Source of the DNA: Guillardia theta CCMP2712
Taxonomy: Eukaryota > Cryptophyceae > Pyrenomonadales > Geminigeraceae
Assembly (NCBI RefSeq): GCF_000315625.1
Contig: NW_005434641.1
Coordinates: 423,754-487,753, forward strand
Direction: 5' to 3'
Length of the DNA: 64,000 nt
Shown: piece after piece, positions 12,693 to 24,515 of the stretch
Position numbering within the stretch: the first letter of the stretch is position 1
How the letters are laid out: each line of letters begins with the position of its first letter
The notes under the pieces: generated by a model
What the model saw: only the letters and a program-made list of their open reading frames with translations
Told to the model about the DNA's origin: nothing
The model's database searches: none
Position numbers and translations under genes: made by a program

Positions 12693-12896
12693 CGTCTTCT
12701 TTCTCTATCTTTCTGATCGTTCACCTTCACCTTCAGTTGATCAGCTCTGGCACGAGGCGCCTGAACCCCAAGGGAAGGACTTGGTAAGTCTCTCCCCCCC
12801 CCTTCCTCTCCTTCTGACTCGCCACTCCTTGCCACCTCCAGGCAGCGAGTCTGCGCTATCACCCAGCAACCGACTTTCCTTGCCCAGGGCCTCTAA
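9053..12896 (+). CDS. Plant-type 6-phosphofructokinase
   Basis: At least 19 exons: up to 9268, 9316-9385, 9489-9568, 9709-9822, 9870-9943, 10090-10131, 10166-10271, 10483-10560, 10616-10676, 10839-10954, 11201-11248, 11465-11507, 11738-11818, 12003-12046, 12123-12183, 12296-12369, 12514-12594, 12737-12783 and 12842-12896. Landmarks of the plant/TP0108-type PFK family appear in order: [10 protein letters not shown], an [12 protein letters not shown]-like nucleotide loop, a GGTILG motif, [17 protein letters not shown], the LMGRSSGYL and CLIPE blocks, [12 protein letters not shown], and [12 protein letters not shown]. It phosphorylates fructose-6-phosphate. The GGDGT signature is the one usually read as ATP-using in plant enzymes, which I take as likely. 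The start is not certain: ATG 9053 opens the last clean frame, but ATG 8972 is also in frame and a donor-like site follows it. The 10131/10166 intron is unusually short (34 bp). The gene ends 58 bp from the kinase stop. Confidence 0.9.
9387..9458. repeat. Intronic CTCCTG repeat in the PFK gene
   Basis: About twelve CTCCTG units begin immediately after the GT of the intron 9386-9488. The intron is essentially the repeat plus an acceptor region. Confidence 0.9.
9593..9685. repeat. Intronic GGAGGGAGA/GGAGTTGGA minisatellite in PFK
   Basis: Tandem 10- to 16-bp purine-rich units fill most of the intron 9569-9708, near its donor. No coding character. Confidence 0.85.
9955..10075. repeat. Intronic GGGTGAGGA-type purine repeat in PFK
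   Basis: The intron 9944-10089 starts with a donor and is then filled by GAGGAGGGTGAGAAGGG-like units. It opens an Arg-rich frame on the top strand that should not be taken as coding. Confidence 0.75.
10956..11080. repeat. Intronic CTG then CTGGTG repeat in PFK
   Basis: CTG units start two bases after the donor at 10955 and pass into about eleven CTGGTG hexamers, then CTG again. The intron runs to 11200, with the acceptor chosen at a TTCAG because it restores the conserved Leu-Glu-Gly-Pro sequence. Confidence 0.9.
11543..11630. repeat. Intronic CTGCTC repeat in PFK
   Basis: Hexamers of CTGCTC/CTCCTG inside the intron 11508-11737. The opposite strand gives a Glu/Gln frame that is not a gene. 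Confidence 0.9.
12051..12082. repeat. Intronic (CTG)n in PFK, about 10 units
   Basis: Perfect CTG triplets start four bases after the donor at 12047 in a 76-bp intron. Confidence 0.95.
12612..12690. repeat. Intronic (CTG)n in PFK, about 26 units
   Basis: A perfect CTG run within the intron 12595-12736, beginning 17 bases after the donor. It creates poly-Cys, poly-Ala and poly-Ser frames that are artefacts. Confidence 0.95.
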
Positions 12897-12953
12897 TTAC
12901 GTTAATTAATTTACACCTCGTGCTCCTGCTCTGCTATTCACAACCCCCTGCTT

Positions 12954-15900
12954 TCAGTTCCGCATCCTTGCCGCGTCAGTCTTCCAGCCTCCTCCAGACA
13001 CCTACCAGCGAATCTCCTTCACCGTACAAAATGGAAGTTCGCTCTACTCACATGCAGGTCCGGGTTCGCTTGCCGCCCTGCCCCCTTCCCATCCCGCCGC
13101 AGCACCAGCCCGACGCCCATTCTCTGACCAGGAGGACGAAAGCGTCCTACCGCACCCTGCGAAGTGATCAGGAGAGGAGGAGAGTAAGAAGTGGGAGGGG
13201 AAACAAGGTGAGCAGCAGGCGGGAGCGAATATGAAGGGAGGGGGAGCAAGGAGAGGGAGGGGCAAGGGGACGCAACAAGGATGCGAGAGGAGAGGAGAGG
13301 AATGTGGGGGGCAGGCCGCTGGTCTGCGAGCTACCTGGATGTCGTTGTGCGGGTTGCTGAAGGAGGAGACGCTGATGTTTCGCCCTGCCCCCATGTGCAG
13401 CATGCTGAGCTGATCCTCCTCCTCCAGATCTCGCTCATCTCCAGCTGAGCATCAGCTCGGGTTCCAGCTGGAAGCAGCTTACCTTCGATCGGACGGGTCA
13501 GGTTTGCCCTCTGGAATGTGCTGTTGACGAAGCTGTCGAGCTCGTCCTGTCGCTTCATGCGTGAGTTTCATTTTCTTCTCCTCCCCCTCCTCCCTCCTGC
13601 CGAAATTCCACCCGCTCCTTCTTGCTTCCTTCCAGGCTTCCCCCAGCCTCTCCCCTCCCTCCCCCTCCCTCCCTTCCCGCACTCGCTCGCTCCTCTCAGC
13701 CTCATCCCCACGGCTTTCACCTGCTTCGTCTTCCAGTCCCCTGCTGCTTCTCCCTCGCTCGACTTGTCGCTGGGGATTCGCCGGACCTCGTCGAAGTAGA
13801 GGCCCTGGATCAAGGCCGGGTAAGGGAAGACAAAAGGAGGCAGGGAGAAGGAGATGGAGGGAGGAGGGGAGTGGAGGGAACAGACGGAATTGCACCAGGA
13901 GCGATCTGAAGCGTAAGGGAGGGGGGACAGGAGGAAGAAACAATCAGTTGCGGAGTACAGGATGGGGAACCTTGGAGTTAGCAGCTTCTCGCTCCGGAGA
14001 ACGCAGCCCAATCCCACTGTGATGACGTCAGAGCTAGAGAGAAGCAGCGGAGGGGAAGGAGGAGAGCGGGGAGGTCTCGAGGAGGGCAAAGAAAAGTCGA
14101 CCTGTCGTCTCTGCTTCCAAATTTCTCGAGCACCTATTGGACTAATCACGTTGAGGAAAGGAGGCAGGAGGGGAGGAAGTTCAAGGCAAAGGAGCACAAG
14201 GGGCAATACAAGTCGGGAGCAGGGGCTCGGCGCCGCCACGTTGAACATGTCGTCACCTGGAGCAGCAGCTAAGTCAAGCCAGCAAGGACAGACAGGCTTT
14301 CTTGCTTTCACCTCCTCGCTCCGGGTTGAAGAAGTGGAAACTAGCGGGTGATGTACAAGACGCGATGTTCTTCTGTACAAAAGGACACACGTCAGCCGCA
14401 ACAATCACCCTCCATCTACTCTCGCTCATCTTCATCCAATCCTCTTCTCATGTCTTCTTTCCTTGTTCCTCATCGCCCCCCTTCCCTCCTCCCGCCCTTC
14501 TCTACCTTCTTGATCGGGGTGTTGAAGTCTACTGGCCGCCTGCTCGAGCATCACTGGCTGAGGTCGCAAGGCAAACTACGGACCTCGAGTGCCGCGACAC
14601 TGGTCGATTCTTCCCCATAGCAGCTTCCCGCGGGTTGTAACTGTCCTGCCAAGCTGAGAGGAGGTCAGGGGGCCAGCTGGACTTGCACACCCCGTGGCGG
14701 ATCATCTCACCACCAGTCTCGCTTTCTCGCGATGAAACTTGAGAGCCGGTCCCCAAGACTTGCTGTTGGGCAGGCGAACGAGGTCAGTTTGACCGCCGCA
14801 CAACCATCCTCTTCCTCACCTTCTCCCTCACGAGCGAGCTTATCCTCCTCGCAGGCCCTGCCGCAACCTCGTCACGCCCGGCTGACTCCTCAAAAGTCTC
14901 AAACCAGGCGGCAGCCCTCTTCCCCGTGCTCTTGCTGCTTGAGACCTCCCGTCCACCTCCCTGGCCTCCACGTCCAAGCAGTCTTCAAACAGATCCCCTC
15001 CGTCCGCGTCTCTTCCTGCAGACACATCTGCCATGAGAAGAGATGGCGCAGGCTTTCCAGTGTCAGCCCACCAGTGAGGATGTTGAGCTGTGGAAGTGAG
15101 TTTGATATCTCAAGCCGCCTTCGAGTTCTGAAGCCTCACGTCAGACGAGATTGTGCAGGATGGTGAGGGAGGAGAGGCACGAAGAGAAGGAAGGATCAAG
15201 ACGAGAAGGAGAAAACGACGGGAAGGAAGAGAAGGAGAGGAGGGCAAGGGTGCAGCAAAATCTGACTCGGGTGTTGGAAATCTGTCGGTGACATCTCACC
15301 CGGCTTTCGCGTTTCCTTTCATGTTGACATTCTTAGATTTTACGTTCATCTTCTTCAAGTCCGATGCAACATCGTCAACTTCCCCTGCCCGTGACTGATG
15401 CTTGGCATCCATCGCCGGCGAGCTGTTGCAGTCTGCTTCAGTGTCCTCCTCCCTTCCCTCCACTCGCTACCTCGTGTAATGCACAGGGGGCATCTCTCCT
15501 GAGATCTGAGCAGGTAGCAAGTGAGATAGTGACCCTCCTTCCTCTCCGTCTCCCCACCTGTAGGACATCTGTGTTGGTCCCTCCCTCATGCTTTGTCTCA
15601 CACCTGCATGCGCAACATCAAATCTTCTCCTTCCTCTTAGACGCCTCTCACCCCGCATGCGCATGTCCTCTATCGTGTGCGTTAGAGGCAGCAGGAGCTG
15701 ACTGCAGTCTCGAAATGTGTAGCTGGAAGTCAGTTGCCCCCACTGTCGCCCCTCCTCCCCCTGGACCGTCCTGCTGCCCCTCCGAGCTGCGGGCTGACTG
15801 GGGCAGCGTGATGTTGAACCTCTTGGCCTTCGCTACCACATCATTGCGAGCCAGGATGTCCCGCGTGTCCGGCCTCCTCTGCGGTGCCTTGATCAAGCAG

Positions 15901-16690
15901 CGGTTCACCAGGTCCATCAGGTCAGGAGAAAACCGCGACGGCAGCGGCTCTTGCTGCTCCGACAGGATGCGGAGGATGAGGGCCCCCTGGTTGCTCGCCT
16001 GGAATGGAAGCCCTCCTCCCGTGCACATCTCGAAGATCACGCATCCCAGCGCCCACACGTCCGACTTGACGTTGTACGGGCTTCCCTCGCACAGCTCAGG
16101 GCTCAGGTAGTAGGGCGTCCCCACCATCGTGTGCGCCATCTCCTGGGTGTTGTTAAGCATCCTCGACACCCCAAGGTCTCCGATCTTCGCGTCCCCGTTG
16201 GCAGTGATGAAGACATTCGCTGACTTGAGGTCGCGATGCAGCACCTTCTTCTCGTGCATGTGGTTCAGCCCCACCGTTATCTGGAGCGTCCACTTCCAGA
16301 TCTGAATCTCCTTCATCACCTTTCCCTCTTCGCTCTTGATCCTGTCCGACAAGGTGCCATGCTCTGCCCACTCCATCACAATGTGCAGGATCTCATCATC
16401 GAGGAAGGAGTCGTAGTAGCGGATCACGTAAGGATGCTCGAAGGAAGCAAGCAGCTGCACCTCCAGCAGGGCCTGCTCCTCCTCCTCAGGTACCACCGCT
16501 GACATGTCGATCTCCTTGACGCAGTAAACTCGGTTGTCCGCTTTCCTGCGTGCCTTGAAGACAACACTGGATGCTCCTCTGCCCACCTAGAGGAAGAACA
16601 TGGTCAAGTCTACCATGGGGAGGGCGGACACAGGTGCTTCACCTTCCGGAGGAAATCGAAATCATCCCTGGTGGATTGGGGCCTTTGCAT
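12954..16690 (-). CDS. NEK (NIMA-related)-like serine/threonine protein kinase with long C-terminal tail
   Basis: Exons (high to low): 16690-16643, 16586-15652, 15505-15471, 15384-15300, 15127-15072, 15027-14972, 14930-14820, 14762-14711, 14653-14584, 14539-14506, 14372-14312, 14256-14210, 14141-14102, 14016-13971, 13905-13896, 13804-13721, 13546-13483, 13444-13335, 13156-13052 and 13001-12954, about 698 residues. The kinase domain (residues about 12-270) shows a GRGASSVVF glycine loop, VKEID lysine, HRDLKSANVF catalytic loop, a GDLG motif in place of DFG (common in NEKs), and GTPYYLSPE. All catalytic residues are present. The tail is Ser/Arg-rich and acidic with no domain I recognise. NEKs act in the cell cycle and cilia. 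The weakest points are the 10-nt micro-exon at 13896-13905 and the junction near 14972. Everything else is phase-consistent. It is convergent with PFK. Confidence 0.85.
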
Positions 16691-16699
16691 GTTCAGCCG

Positions 16700-17960
16700 A
16701 TTATCCCAGGGAGCTCAAGGAAATGTATGCGATAGTTTGCTCTCTTCAGCTGGTCTTGTAACAAGAGACAGGTGTGGATATGCATCCAACTTCCTCTATT
16801 CTATGCTCTTCTGATCCGCCCAATGGTTGCTCAACAATATTGAGCAGCCGCCTCGCGGGGCTACTCCAACCCTCCGTTGCCATCCCCCCCAATCTAATAT
16901 CGCCATCCTCCCGTTGTCCACCAAACTTCGCCAGCCAAACCCAAATAGACCTGCAACAACGTCAAAAACGCGAGCAAACTGCTAGCAGGTATGGTTGCAG
17001 TGCCAGTATCCCATTCCTCACTGAGATTTTCGTAGGGCAACTGTCTCGGGAACCTTTTCCATCAACGTCTTGATTCCGCACTACATATTTATTCCAATCT
17101 GTGCAGATTCTACCGGCATCTCCTTGTCACTTTCAAAATTCTAACACGCATTCGGCTGCTGGCATGACAACATTGAAGCGCTCTGTACAAGAGCACCATA
17201 TCAGCATGCCACCAACATGCCATCATTATTGTCCTCTCATTCATTGCATGATCTTCTTTGGTCCATCTCTTCCTTCGCCCTCACTACCATCATCACATCC
17301 TTCACCTAGTGCCGCCATAACAGTTTTCCCTCAAAATTCCCCACCCTACCTCAATTCCCTGCTGCCACCCTACTTCTGAACCCACCCTCTCCTTTCCTGT
17401 TCCACCACCCCACGTCTTTGCCCTCACCACACCCCACCCCTGCTTTTGTACCAAGTTTTCAATCCCCCGGCGTTGCTACCCCACCCCCTCGTTTCCTTCA
17501 ACCACCCTACAGTCACAAGTACCCCTTCATACTATAAAGGGTACAATTGCTTCATGACGATACCGGTACATTTACCATCCCCACCCCCTACCCTTCACCT
17601 CCCTACTGCTGTCCCCCACGACCACCCCCTTGGGACATTACCCCTCCAAACAAGGAAAGTACCCGACCGAGGTCTTTCAAAACCACCCCCTTCATGTACC
17701 CCCTCGTTCGCCCCCCTCCTACGATCCCACCCCCTGTACTTTAATAAGGGTAGGTAGGGGTACCTTTTCTACCAATGTCATGTTCCCACCCCCACCCCTA
17801 ATTTACCTTTTGGACACAGGTGGGGTCACGGGAGCGATGGACCTACCCCACCTCCCCGTTGTCCTAGGCGATAGCGGTGGGGTAGTAAACTTATTGGATC
17901 AAGCTCCCCTCAGTTATGCAATTAGTGGATTTGAAAAGACAGCGCCAAATACCAAAACTT
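16700..17960. other. Gene-free upstream region ending in a TACCCC-rich tract
   Basis: From 16700 to about 17240 I see ordinary sequence with no gene. From about 17250 to 17830 the top strand is C-rich with many CACCCC and TACCCC words. It then turns to mixed GGGGTA between about 17745 and 17890. This lies upstream of the minus-strand kinase, so the G-rich strand is again mostly the coding strand. Confidence 0.7.
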
Positions 17961-17969
17961 GAAGGATCG

Positions 17970-18305
17970 ACGTGACCCGGCCCCGGCCGGGCAGTGAGCC
18001 TGGGCCTCGGAGCCTCCCGCCGGACCAGAGTAGCCTCGGCGGCGTCCCTCAGTGTGCCGCCGTCACGGTGATCGGACAGGCCGCATGCCAGCCGCCTGGC
18101 CGGGCCCCCGGGCCCCCCGCGCCCGGCGGCGCGCCGGGACGGTCACGGCCGGGTGCGGCCACCGCCGGTAAGGCCGCTTGAAGGCTGCGGCGGGCCCGGC
18201 GCCGCCGGGCCGGCGGCCCGGGCCGGCCCTCCCGGGCGGCGCGGCGCGGCCGGCCCGGGACCCGGTCACGGCGCCAGCCTCACTAGCGGCCGGGCCGCCG
18301 CATAG
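17970..18305. other. GC-extreme island 2
   Basis: About 335 bp made almost wholly of GGCCGGGCCC-type sequence, punctuated by CGGTCAC, CCGTCACGGTGA and GTGACCC words. An AACTTGAAGG word lies directly at its left edge. No credible coding capacity; both strands give Arg/Pro/Gly/Ala frames. Confidence 0.8.
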
Positions 18306-20500
18306 CGTTGACATTTTGCTTTTTCTGCTTTGGGCTGTATGTTTTCCCGTGAGGGGGTTGTTCTGCTTTCTATGTGGATTGGGGGGTGGCGTCTCTGAGG
18401 ATAGAAACAGGGTCCAAATTTCAGGTTTATAACTCTGATGTTGTTTTCCAAAAAGATATTTTAAACTGTATTGTGGAATGGTTGAGTATAAACAGAGAAG
18501 AAGGGCTGCACCCCAGAAGTTGCAGTGCGATCATGGGGTCGTCTACTAACTAATTTGTAGAGCCTTCTTATGGTACAGTTTTATAAACAAGTTTGAACGA
18601 CCTCCCTACACGCCATGAGCCTCCCCTTGTTCGGGGCACGTCGCACCGCTCTGTACTGCCCTAACCATGGCTCGCAAACAGCGAGCCCGCGGCAGCGTGT
18701 GCAGACATCAGATGTTCACCGAACATCCTCATGGGAGATTACTGAGGTGTAGAGATGATGATCCTTGAGGAGTGCTTCGTACGGTGCGTGAATCTCACGA
18801 AAAATCGTTTGGTGAGCGAAGAGCATCAATAATACAAGTGAAAATCACCATCACAGGGATACGTTGCAATCGAAACCGGGTTGTGAAATACCCTAAGCTA
18901 TCTGCGATGCATGACAGGGAAACTGAGTTGGAGTAGATGGATGGAGATTACACACAAGACGACAGGGAATCATCATCCGACGGTGACTGGATTGTTCAAA
19001 AGCCGTACAGTCACCAGTGAGCTCAAGAACACATGTCTTCACGATGATGGCTGATAGGCTCGCAAGAAATACAGTGCATTTTAGCAGTGAGCTGCTCGAT
19101 TGCTTGAAACCACGATGATCCACAGCACTATCGAATGATAACAAGCAAGTCCACCGGTTCGTGAAGGATTCTTCATCCGGTTTTCAAGGATGTGTTAGAA
19201 CGATGAAACATGTTGCAAATCACCAAGGTCTATGCCATTTGATCACATGATGCATCATCTAAATATTACTGGTGTGAACTTGCATCAGATCGTGTGTTCA
19301 TCAATGAGCCGCTGCCAAGCAGATGATACGGTCACAGCAAACACGAGCACTTTGAAGATGCTGATATTCCAGGCCGTACAGCATTTATGATGTGGATACA
19401 TGTCACATGCTTCTTGGTTAACACAGAAATACCTTCGCCAGGCAAAAGATGGAACGTCGTCAGGATTACAAGGAGGTCGGTTGTGCTTTTACCCAGATTG
19501 ACACGCTTGTAATAAAGATATGATCACCTGAATGTGGAATTCTGTTTATTGATTCACAGTGTTTGTGGTTCGTTTACAATCATCGAGTGCTTGCTCTGTT
19601 GAACAAGGCACCCCTCTGTAGAGCCAAATGCGACAAGAACTCTACTTTTGCATGGTAGCATTGCGAACTGTCCAAACAAGGCAGGATTGATTCGAAGAAC
19701 ATCTCATTTATTGATATCAGATTCATCTGCACATTGTTTCATTTCTAACTAGGTTTCTGCAGCGTTGTGGAAATGTCATGACAGAGGAAGAAGTTGCAGT
19801 GCAGAAAAATCATCCAACGTCATGAAACATGGAAATGCAATTGTCAATGCACTTGATCATGGATATAGTGATTCATGATCAACAACGATGATTCAAAGTC
19901 ATCTATCCTGGCAGGTAAAGAAATCCTTTGTGAAAACGTCTCTTCATGCATCATTGAACGGTTGAGCATGTAAAGCTTTCTCTATAGAAAAGTGAGGTGC
20001 ATGAATCCTGACCGTAAGACTAGAAAAATTGAAAGTGAGTGATGACATGAGAACACATATCTAGACAGAAAAGTCGCCTAAGGTACAGCCGAATACAAAT
20101 TTCTCACAAATCATGCATTTGAGCTCAACGTGCAACCTACAGCAATTTGAAAGAAGGGTGAATCAGAGTTGATTCTGTTCAATGGTGAATCTATCATTAG
20201 TTGCTTACCTGTTCATGAAAATTTCATCTTGTCTTCGAAGAATATTTTCAAGTACACTCGCGGATTGTTTGAACCTAGGGTGCATATTCCAGTACACGAT
20301 GAATGATTCAAACCTTGGCCCCACCTGCAGAGTTGAGAAAGAAGCTCGATCATCTCTAACAGGTATGATATGAGATCTTCATCTCATTCCTATCTCAGTT
20401 GGGTTGGATTCGAAGTCTCTCAATATCAAGGTTCATCCTCGCGAGTCAGGAAGGCACCATTTCATCGCCTCTTGCTCGTCCAGGGAGAGGGGGCTTGGGG
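18306..20500. other. 2.2 kb dark region without recognisable gene
   Basis: Composition drops abruptly to moderate AT and no frame of note is present on either strand. Words such as GATGATTC, CATGAAAC and ATCATGATGC recur loosely, but I could not define a repeat unit, terminal inverted repeats or an RNA fold by eye. It is bounded by a GC-extreme island on the left and a TACCCC tract followed by a GC-extreme island on the right. A decayed mobile element or a non-coding RNA locus are both possible; neither is shown. Confidence 0.5.
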
Positions 20501-21485
20501 AATGAGAAAAGGGGGCTACCCCCCACCCCCTATCACAGAGTTTCAAACTCTTTCAAAGGTGGGTAGTTGAGGATGCTCCATACCCACCCCACCCCCCGAT
20601 GAAAGTCAAACAGAGGGGTTCTCGGAAGTCGAAGTTCCGACCAGTTTGGCCCTCATTTTGTACCATATAAACGCTGCAATATTAAGTTGGTACCACAGAT
20701 ACATCTAAAATTCGTACTTTTACTTTGGTTTGGCGTGGTGAGGTGTCCAAGCAACCAAATTCAAATCACCCTACCCTCCTTTGGCCCTGCGCAGCAACGA
20801 TTTTTCAAAGAGCGAGTACCCTCCTACACGCCTTCTCAAAGTAGGGTACTCCCACATGGCATGAAATGAAGGGACCCCTCAGGCCCTTCGAAAAAAAAAA
20901 ATCTTGCCAATTTTTCCTATGAGCGCCCGGCCGGAAAAGCAACCGCGGCTATGGTGAACCGTACGGTCGGTGTGGCCGCACTGACAGTCACATGATCACC
21001 GGTCATGGTGACCTGCCGCGGCACCGTGCCACCGTGGCACGGCGTGGCCCGGCCGCCCGGGCCGGCGGGCGACTCGCGAGTCGGCTCCCGGCGAGCCGGG
21101 CGCGCCCGGCGCCGCGCGGCCACTCAGTGTGTGTCACCATCGGACCGTTGAACATCGGAACGTGACTCCCGGGCGGGCCGGGCGGCCGCGTGCCCGCCTC
21201 CCGGCGCCGGGCCCCCCGGCCCGGGCCCGCGGGGCCCGGGCCCGGCGGCCGGCGCCCGACGGTCACTGGAGCCGCCGATCGGATCCGAATCATCAGAGAC
21301 CGAAAGGCGACTCGGAAGTTTACCGTACCCCCGGGCCCGCTGGACAGGGACAGCGGCGGGTTCAAGTGAACGGCGGTCCGAGACCGTAGCCGCGTGCCGC
21401 GCCCGGTGACTGCCGCTGCCAGCCTGAGCCGCCGCGCCCCGGGCAGTGTCCCGGGGCCCGGGCCGGCGAACTCAGTTACCATGAT
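20500..21485. other. TACCCC tract followed by GC-extreme island 3
   Basis: About 20505-20880 holds CCCCACCCC and GTACCC words plus an A10 run. From 20920 to 21480 the sequence is GGCCCGGGCCGG-type with repeated GTGACC, GGTCAC, CCGTACGG and CGGTCACTGG words, including a near-palindrome around 20995-21015 (GATCACCGGTCATGGTGACC). Island and tract occur in the same order as at 17.2-18.3 kb. Confidence 0.75.
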
Positions 21486-22179
21486 GGTTTAGTTCGATTG
21501 CGATCGAGAAAGAAAATTACGCCCTACCTCGGGGGCTGAGAGAAGGATTTTTCACTGGGGGTACAACACCCATGCCATTTTCAGATATTTCATCGAAAAT
21601 GTATCCTATTCAACCAAATTGTGCTTTCAAAAACATGGAGTGATTTCAAATAATTCTTACACAATTTCAAATATTGCCACCCCCCCTTCCTACTGCTCAT
21701 CCGTCACAGTCGCCGCTGCCCTGCAGGCATGGCGAAGGCGGTCTAGAACATTCTTCTGCCTGCTCCTGCCCAACTTGCCCCTCCTCCCTCCTCCTGCGCC
21801 TTCTCCTCCTCCTCCTCTCTCTCCCACACTTGTTGCATCATCCCAACCCCGATATCTCTTTCTTATCCTCCTTATAAATACCCTCCTCCATCTACGCCCC
21901 CCCCTGATAGGCGGTCGCCCTCGCTGAAGAGGAGAAGGTGGTTACAAGGTGAGAGAAGAGAAGTCGTGATCAATGTCATCTTTCTTTGATTTCGAAGATG
22001 TTCGTGTACCATGTATTGTTTCCGCAATGGTGCGACTTGCTTGCACCTCTATCCCTGCTCCTTACATGTCCCCCTTATCTTTATCCCTGTGTTGAATAAG
22101 CTGCATCCTAGCATCTTTCCGAGGGCATGGCCTCTGACATGGGGTGCAGGTCTCGTCTGCTGGCAGGAATAGAATAGAT

Positions 22180-24515
22180 ATGAGGATCCTATCCGTCCTC
22201 TGCCTGCTCGCTGGAGCCGGCATGATACTTTCAGCGTCCGAACCAAGACCCTTTCATGCTGCTCGAATGAGAAGAGGGCGCTTGCTGCATCTCCTGCCGC
22301 TTGGACGAACGTTGAACCTTCGTGGAGGCACTGAGACGACAGCTCCCGATGCAGGAGGAGTGCGCCTTGTGAAGCCCCTGGGAGGCTTCCAGAGGACCAA
22401 CAGCTACTCGTGCCTGAACGATGTCATGCTCACGGGAGAGAAGGCTGGGAAGATCTCAGCAGAGGAAGTGCCTGCTCCCGTCCATGAGGAGGAGGAGGTG
22501 GCGCCCACGATCCCCGAGACCCTCCTGCCTGAGGGCGAACGCCTCAACGTCATCATCGTGTCCTCGGAGATCAGCCCCTACTCAAAGTCCGGCGGTCTCG
22601 CAGACGTGGCGGACAAGTTGGGAGTGGCGCTGGCGAAGCTCGGTCATCGCGTGATGACGGTAGCGCCCATGTACCGTGCGTATGAGGGGGCCGAGCCGAC
22701 GGGGGTCAAGCGGACGTTCGGGCTGTGGGACACCGGCCACACGGTTGAGTACTGCCACAAGTACGAGCAGGTTGGCAAGGATAAAGGAGTGGACCACGTG
22801 TTTGTGAAGCACGGTTCGTTTGAGCGCAAGGGAATGTATGGTGAAGGCGGGATGGACTATGGAGACAACTTGTTCCGCTTCGCACTGTTCGCATGGGCGT
22901 CACTGGAGGCTCCGCTGGTGGTTCCTTGTGGAGGAGTTCCCTACGGGGAGGATGTGGTCTTCCTTGCGAACGACTGGCAGGCTGGTTTCGTGCCCTTGAT
23001 CTTGTCGAGCCACTACAGGAGGTATAAGGTTTACTCCAAGGCCAGATGCGTTTTCGACATTCACAACATGGGATACCAAGGGCCTTTCCCCAATCCTCCC
23101 TACTCTGAGGCTCCTCCTTTCTCCTTCTGCGACTTTGGGTTGCGCGACAACGCGTACTACGACAAGTACTTCTGGGTGTATCCGGAGGAGCAGCGAGCAC
23201 ACGCCTTGGACAAGGGAGAGTCGATCAAGCTGCTCAAGGGAGGCATCGAGATGTCAGACAAGGTCTGCACAGTCGCTCCATCCTACTGCGATGAGATCAT
23301 GACCCTCGAGGGAGCCTGGGGGATGCATGAAGTCACTCGCTTCCGCTTCTCTGACACCGTCGGGATCCTCAACGGCATCGACATGGACGAGTGGGACCCG
23401 AGCAACGACAAGTTCCTCATTCCCAAGGGCATCAGCTTCTCGGCCGCAGAGCCCGCGGGCAAGGCGAAGGCCAAGGAGCTGCTGCAGAGAGAGCTCGGGC
23501 TGCAGGTCAGGAAGGACGTCCCGCTCGTGTGCTTCATCGGGCGCCTTGCCCCCCAGAAGGGTGTCGACTTGATCGAAGAGATCTTCCCCTGGCTCATCTC
23601 CCGGGACCCCAAGGGCGTCACAGGCGACGTGCAGCTCGTGATGATGGGCAGCGGAGAGGAGAGATATGCCAACTTCCTCCGGAGGGCAGAGGCTGAGAAC
23701 AAGGGCAAGGTCGTGGGCTACGTCGGGTTCACGTCCGAGTGGGAGCACAAGATCATCGCCGGTGCTGACATCCTCCTGATGCCCTCTCGCTACGAGCCGT
23801 GTGGCCTCCCCCAGGTATCTCCTCCTTCCTCCCCTCCTCTCCTCTAGTTCACAAGCTCTCCCTCCTTTATCTCCTTCTTCCTCATTTTGCGAGTTGAGCT
23901 GACGCCTCCTAGATGTATGCCCAGCGCTACGGCACCGTCCCAGTGGTGCATGCCACAGGAGGTCTCAAGGTTGGCTCCTCTCTCCCTTCCACGCGTAGCC
24001 TGACGGCATTCAGGACTCTGTGATCCAGTACAATCCTTTCCAGGACACAGACACCGGGTAAGGACAGGAGGGAGGGAGGGAGGGAGGGAGATGGGGGGAG
24101 GGGCGGGGGAGCTGGAGAGCGGAGCTGGGCAGAAATGGTTACTGATGATGGGGCGTGAAGGTATGGGACTGGATGGAAGTTCGAGAGGGCGGACTCTGCA
24201 GGGCTGCAGGTGAGATGTTTCCCTCCCTCTCTCCCTCCCTCCCTCCTTCCTCTGATCTCACCTGTCTCCTTCAGTTTGGCCTCTGGAACGCTCTCAACAC
24301 ATACCGCAACTTCAAGGACAGCTGGAGCAAAATGGTGGTAAGTTTGCAATTTTCGCTTGCTCTCTCTCTCGAGCTGGTATCAATCGCTCGTTTCGCAGGT
24401 TCGCTGCATGCAGCAGGACTTCAGCTGGGAGAAGAGCGCCCAGAGGTATGTGGAAGTGTTCAAGCAGGCGAAGCAGTCGCCCCCCTTCATCAACCCTCTC
24501 CCGTTTGAGAACTAG
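22180..24515 (+). CDS. Starch synthase (GT5 family), secretory-presequence bearing
   Basis: Six exons join in phase: 22180-23814, 23913-23969, 24014-24057, 24161-24209, 24275-24337 and 24399-24515, about 654 residues. GT5 glycogen/starch synthase landmarks are a KSGGLADVADKLG loop (the KTGGL ADP-glucose-binding motif with Ser for Thr), FHIHNMGYQG-like and LNGIDMDEWDP segments, FIGRLAPQKGVD, and PSRYEPCGLPQ followed by GTGWKFERAD. It adds glucosyl units to starch from a nucleotide sugar. The N-terminus has a hydrophobic signal-like segment (residues 1-20) followed by an Arg/Leu-rich stretch of about 80 residues before the catalytic domain, consistent with delivery into the plastid or periplastid compartment where cryptophytes store starch; compartment and donor are inferred. 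An in-frame ATG at 22144 is possible but would bury the signal peptide. Upstream 21490-22170 holds no clear gene. Confidence 0.95.

Noticed and set aside
12950-13070. Plus-strand exon (SFRILAASVFQPPPDTYQRISF-like) as a further PFK or separate plus-strand gene
   Set aside because: The PFK frame ends at 12896 with the expected C-terminus, and this stretch is the antisense of the kinase's last exon, which closes in phase.
18306-20500. Transposon with terminal inverted repeats
   Set aside because: No terminal repeats, target duplication or transposase frame could be seen by eye.
20917-21482. Overlapping 66-159 residue frames on both strands of GC island 3
   Set aside because: Same composition artefact; stops are simply rare in such GC-rich DNA.
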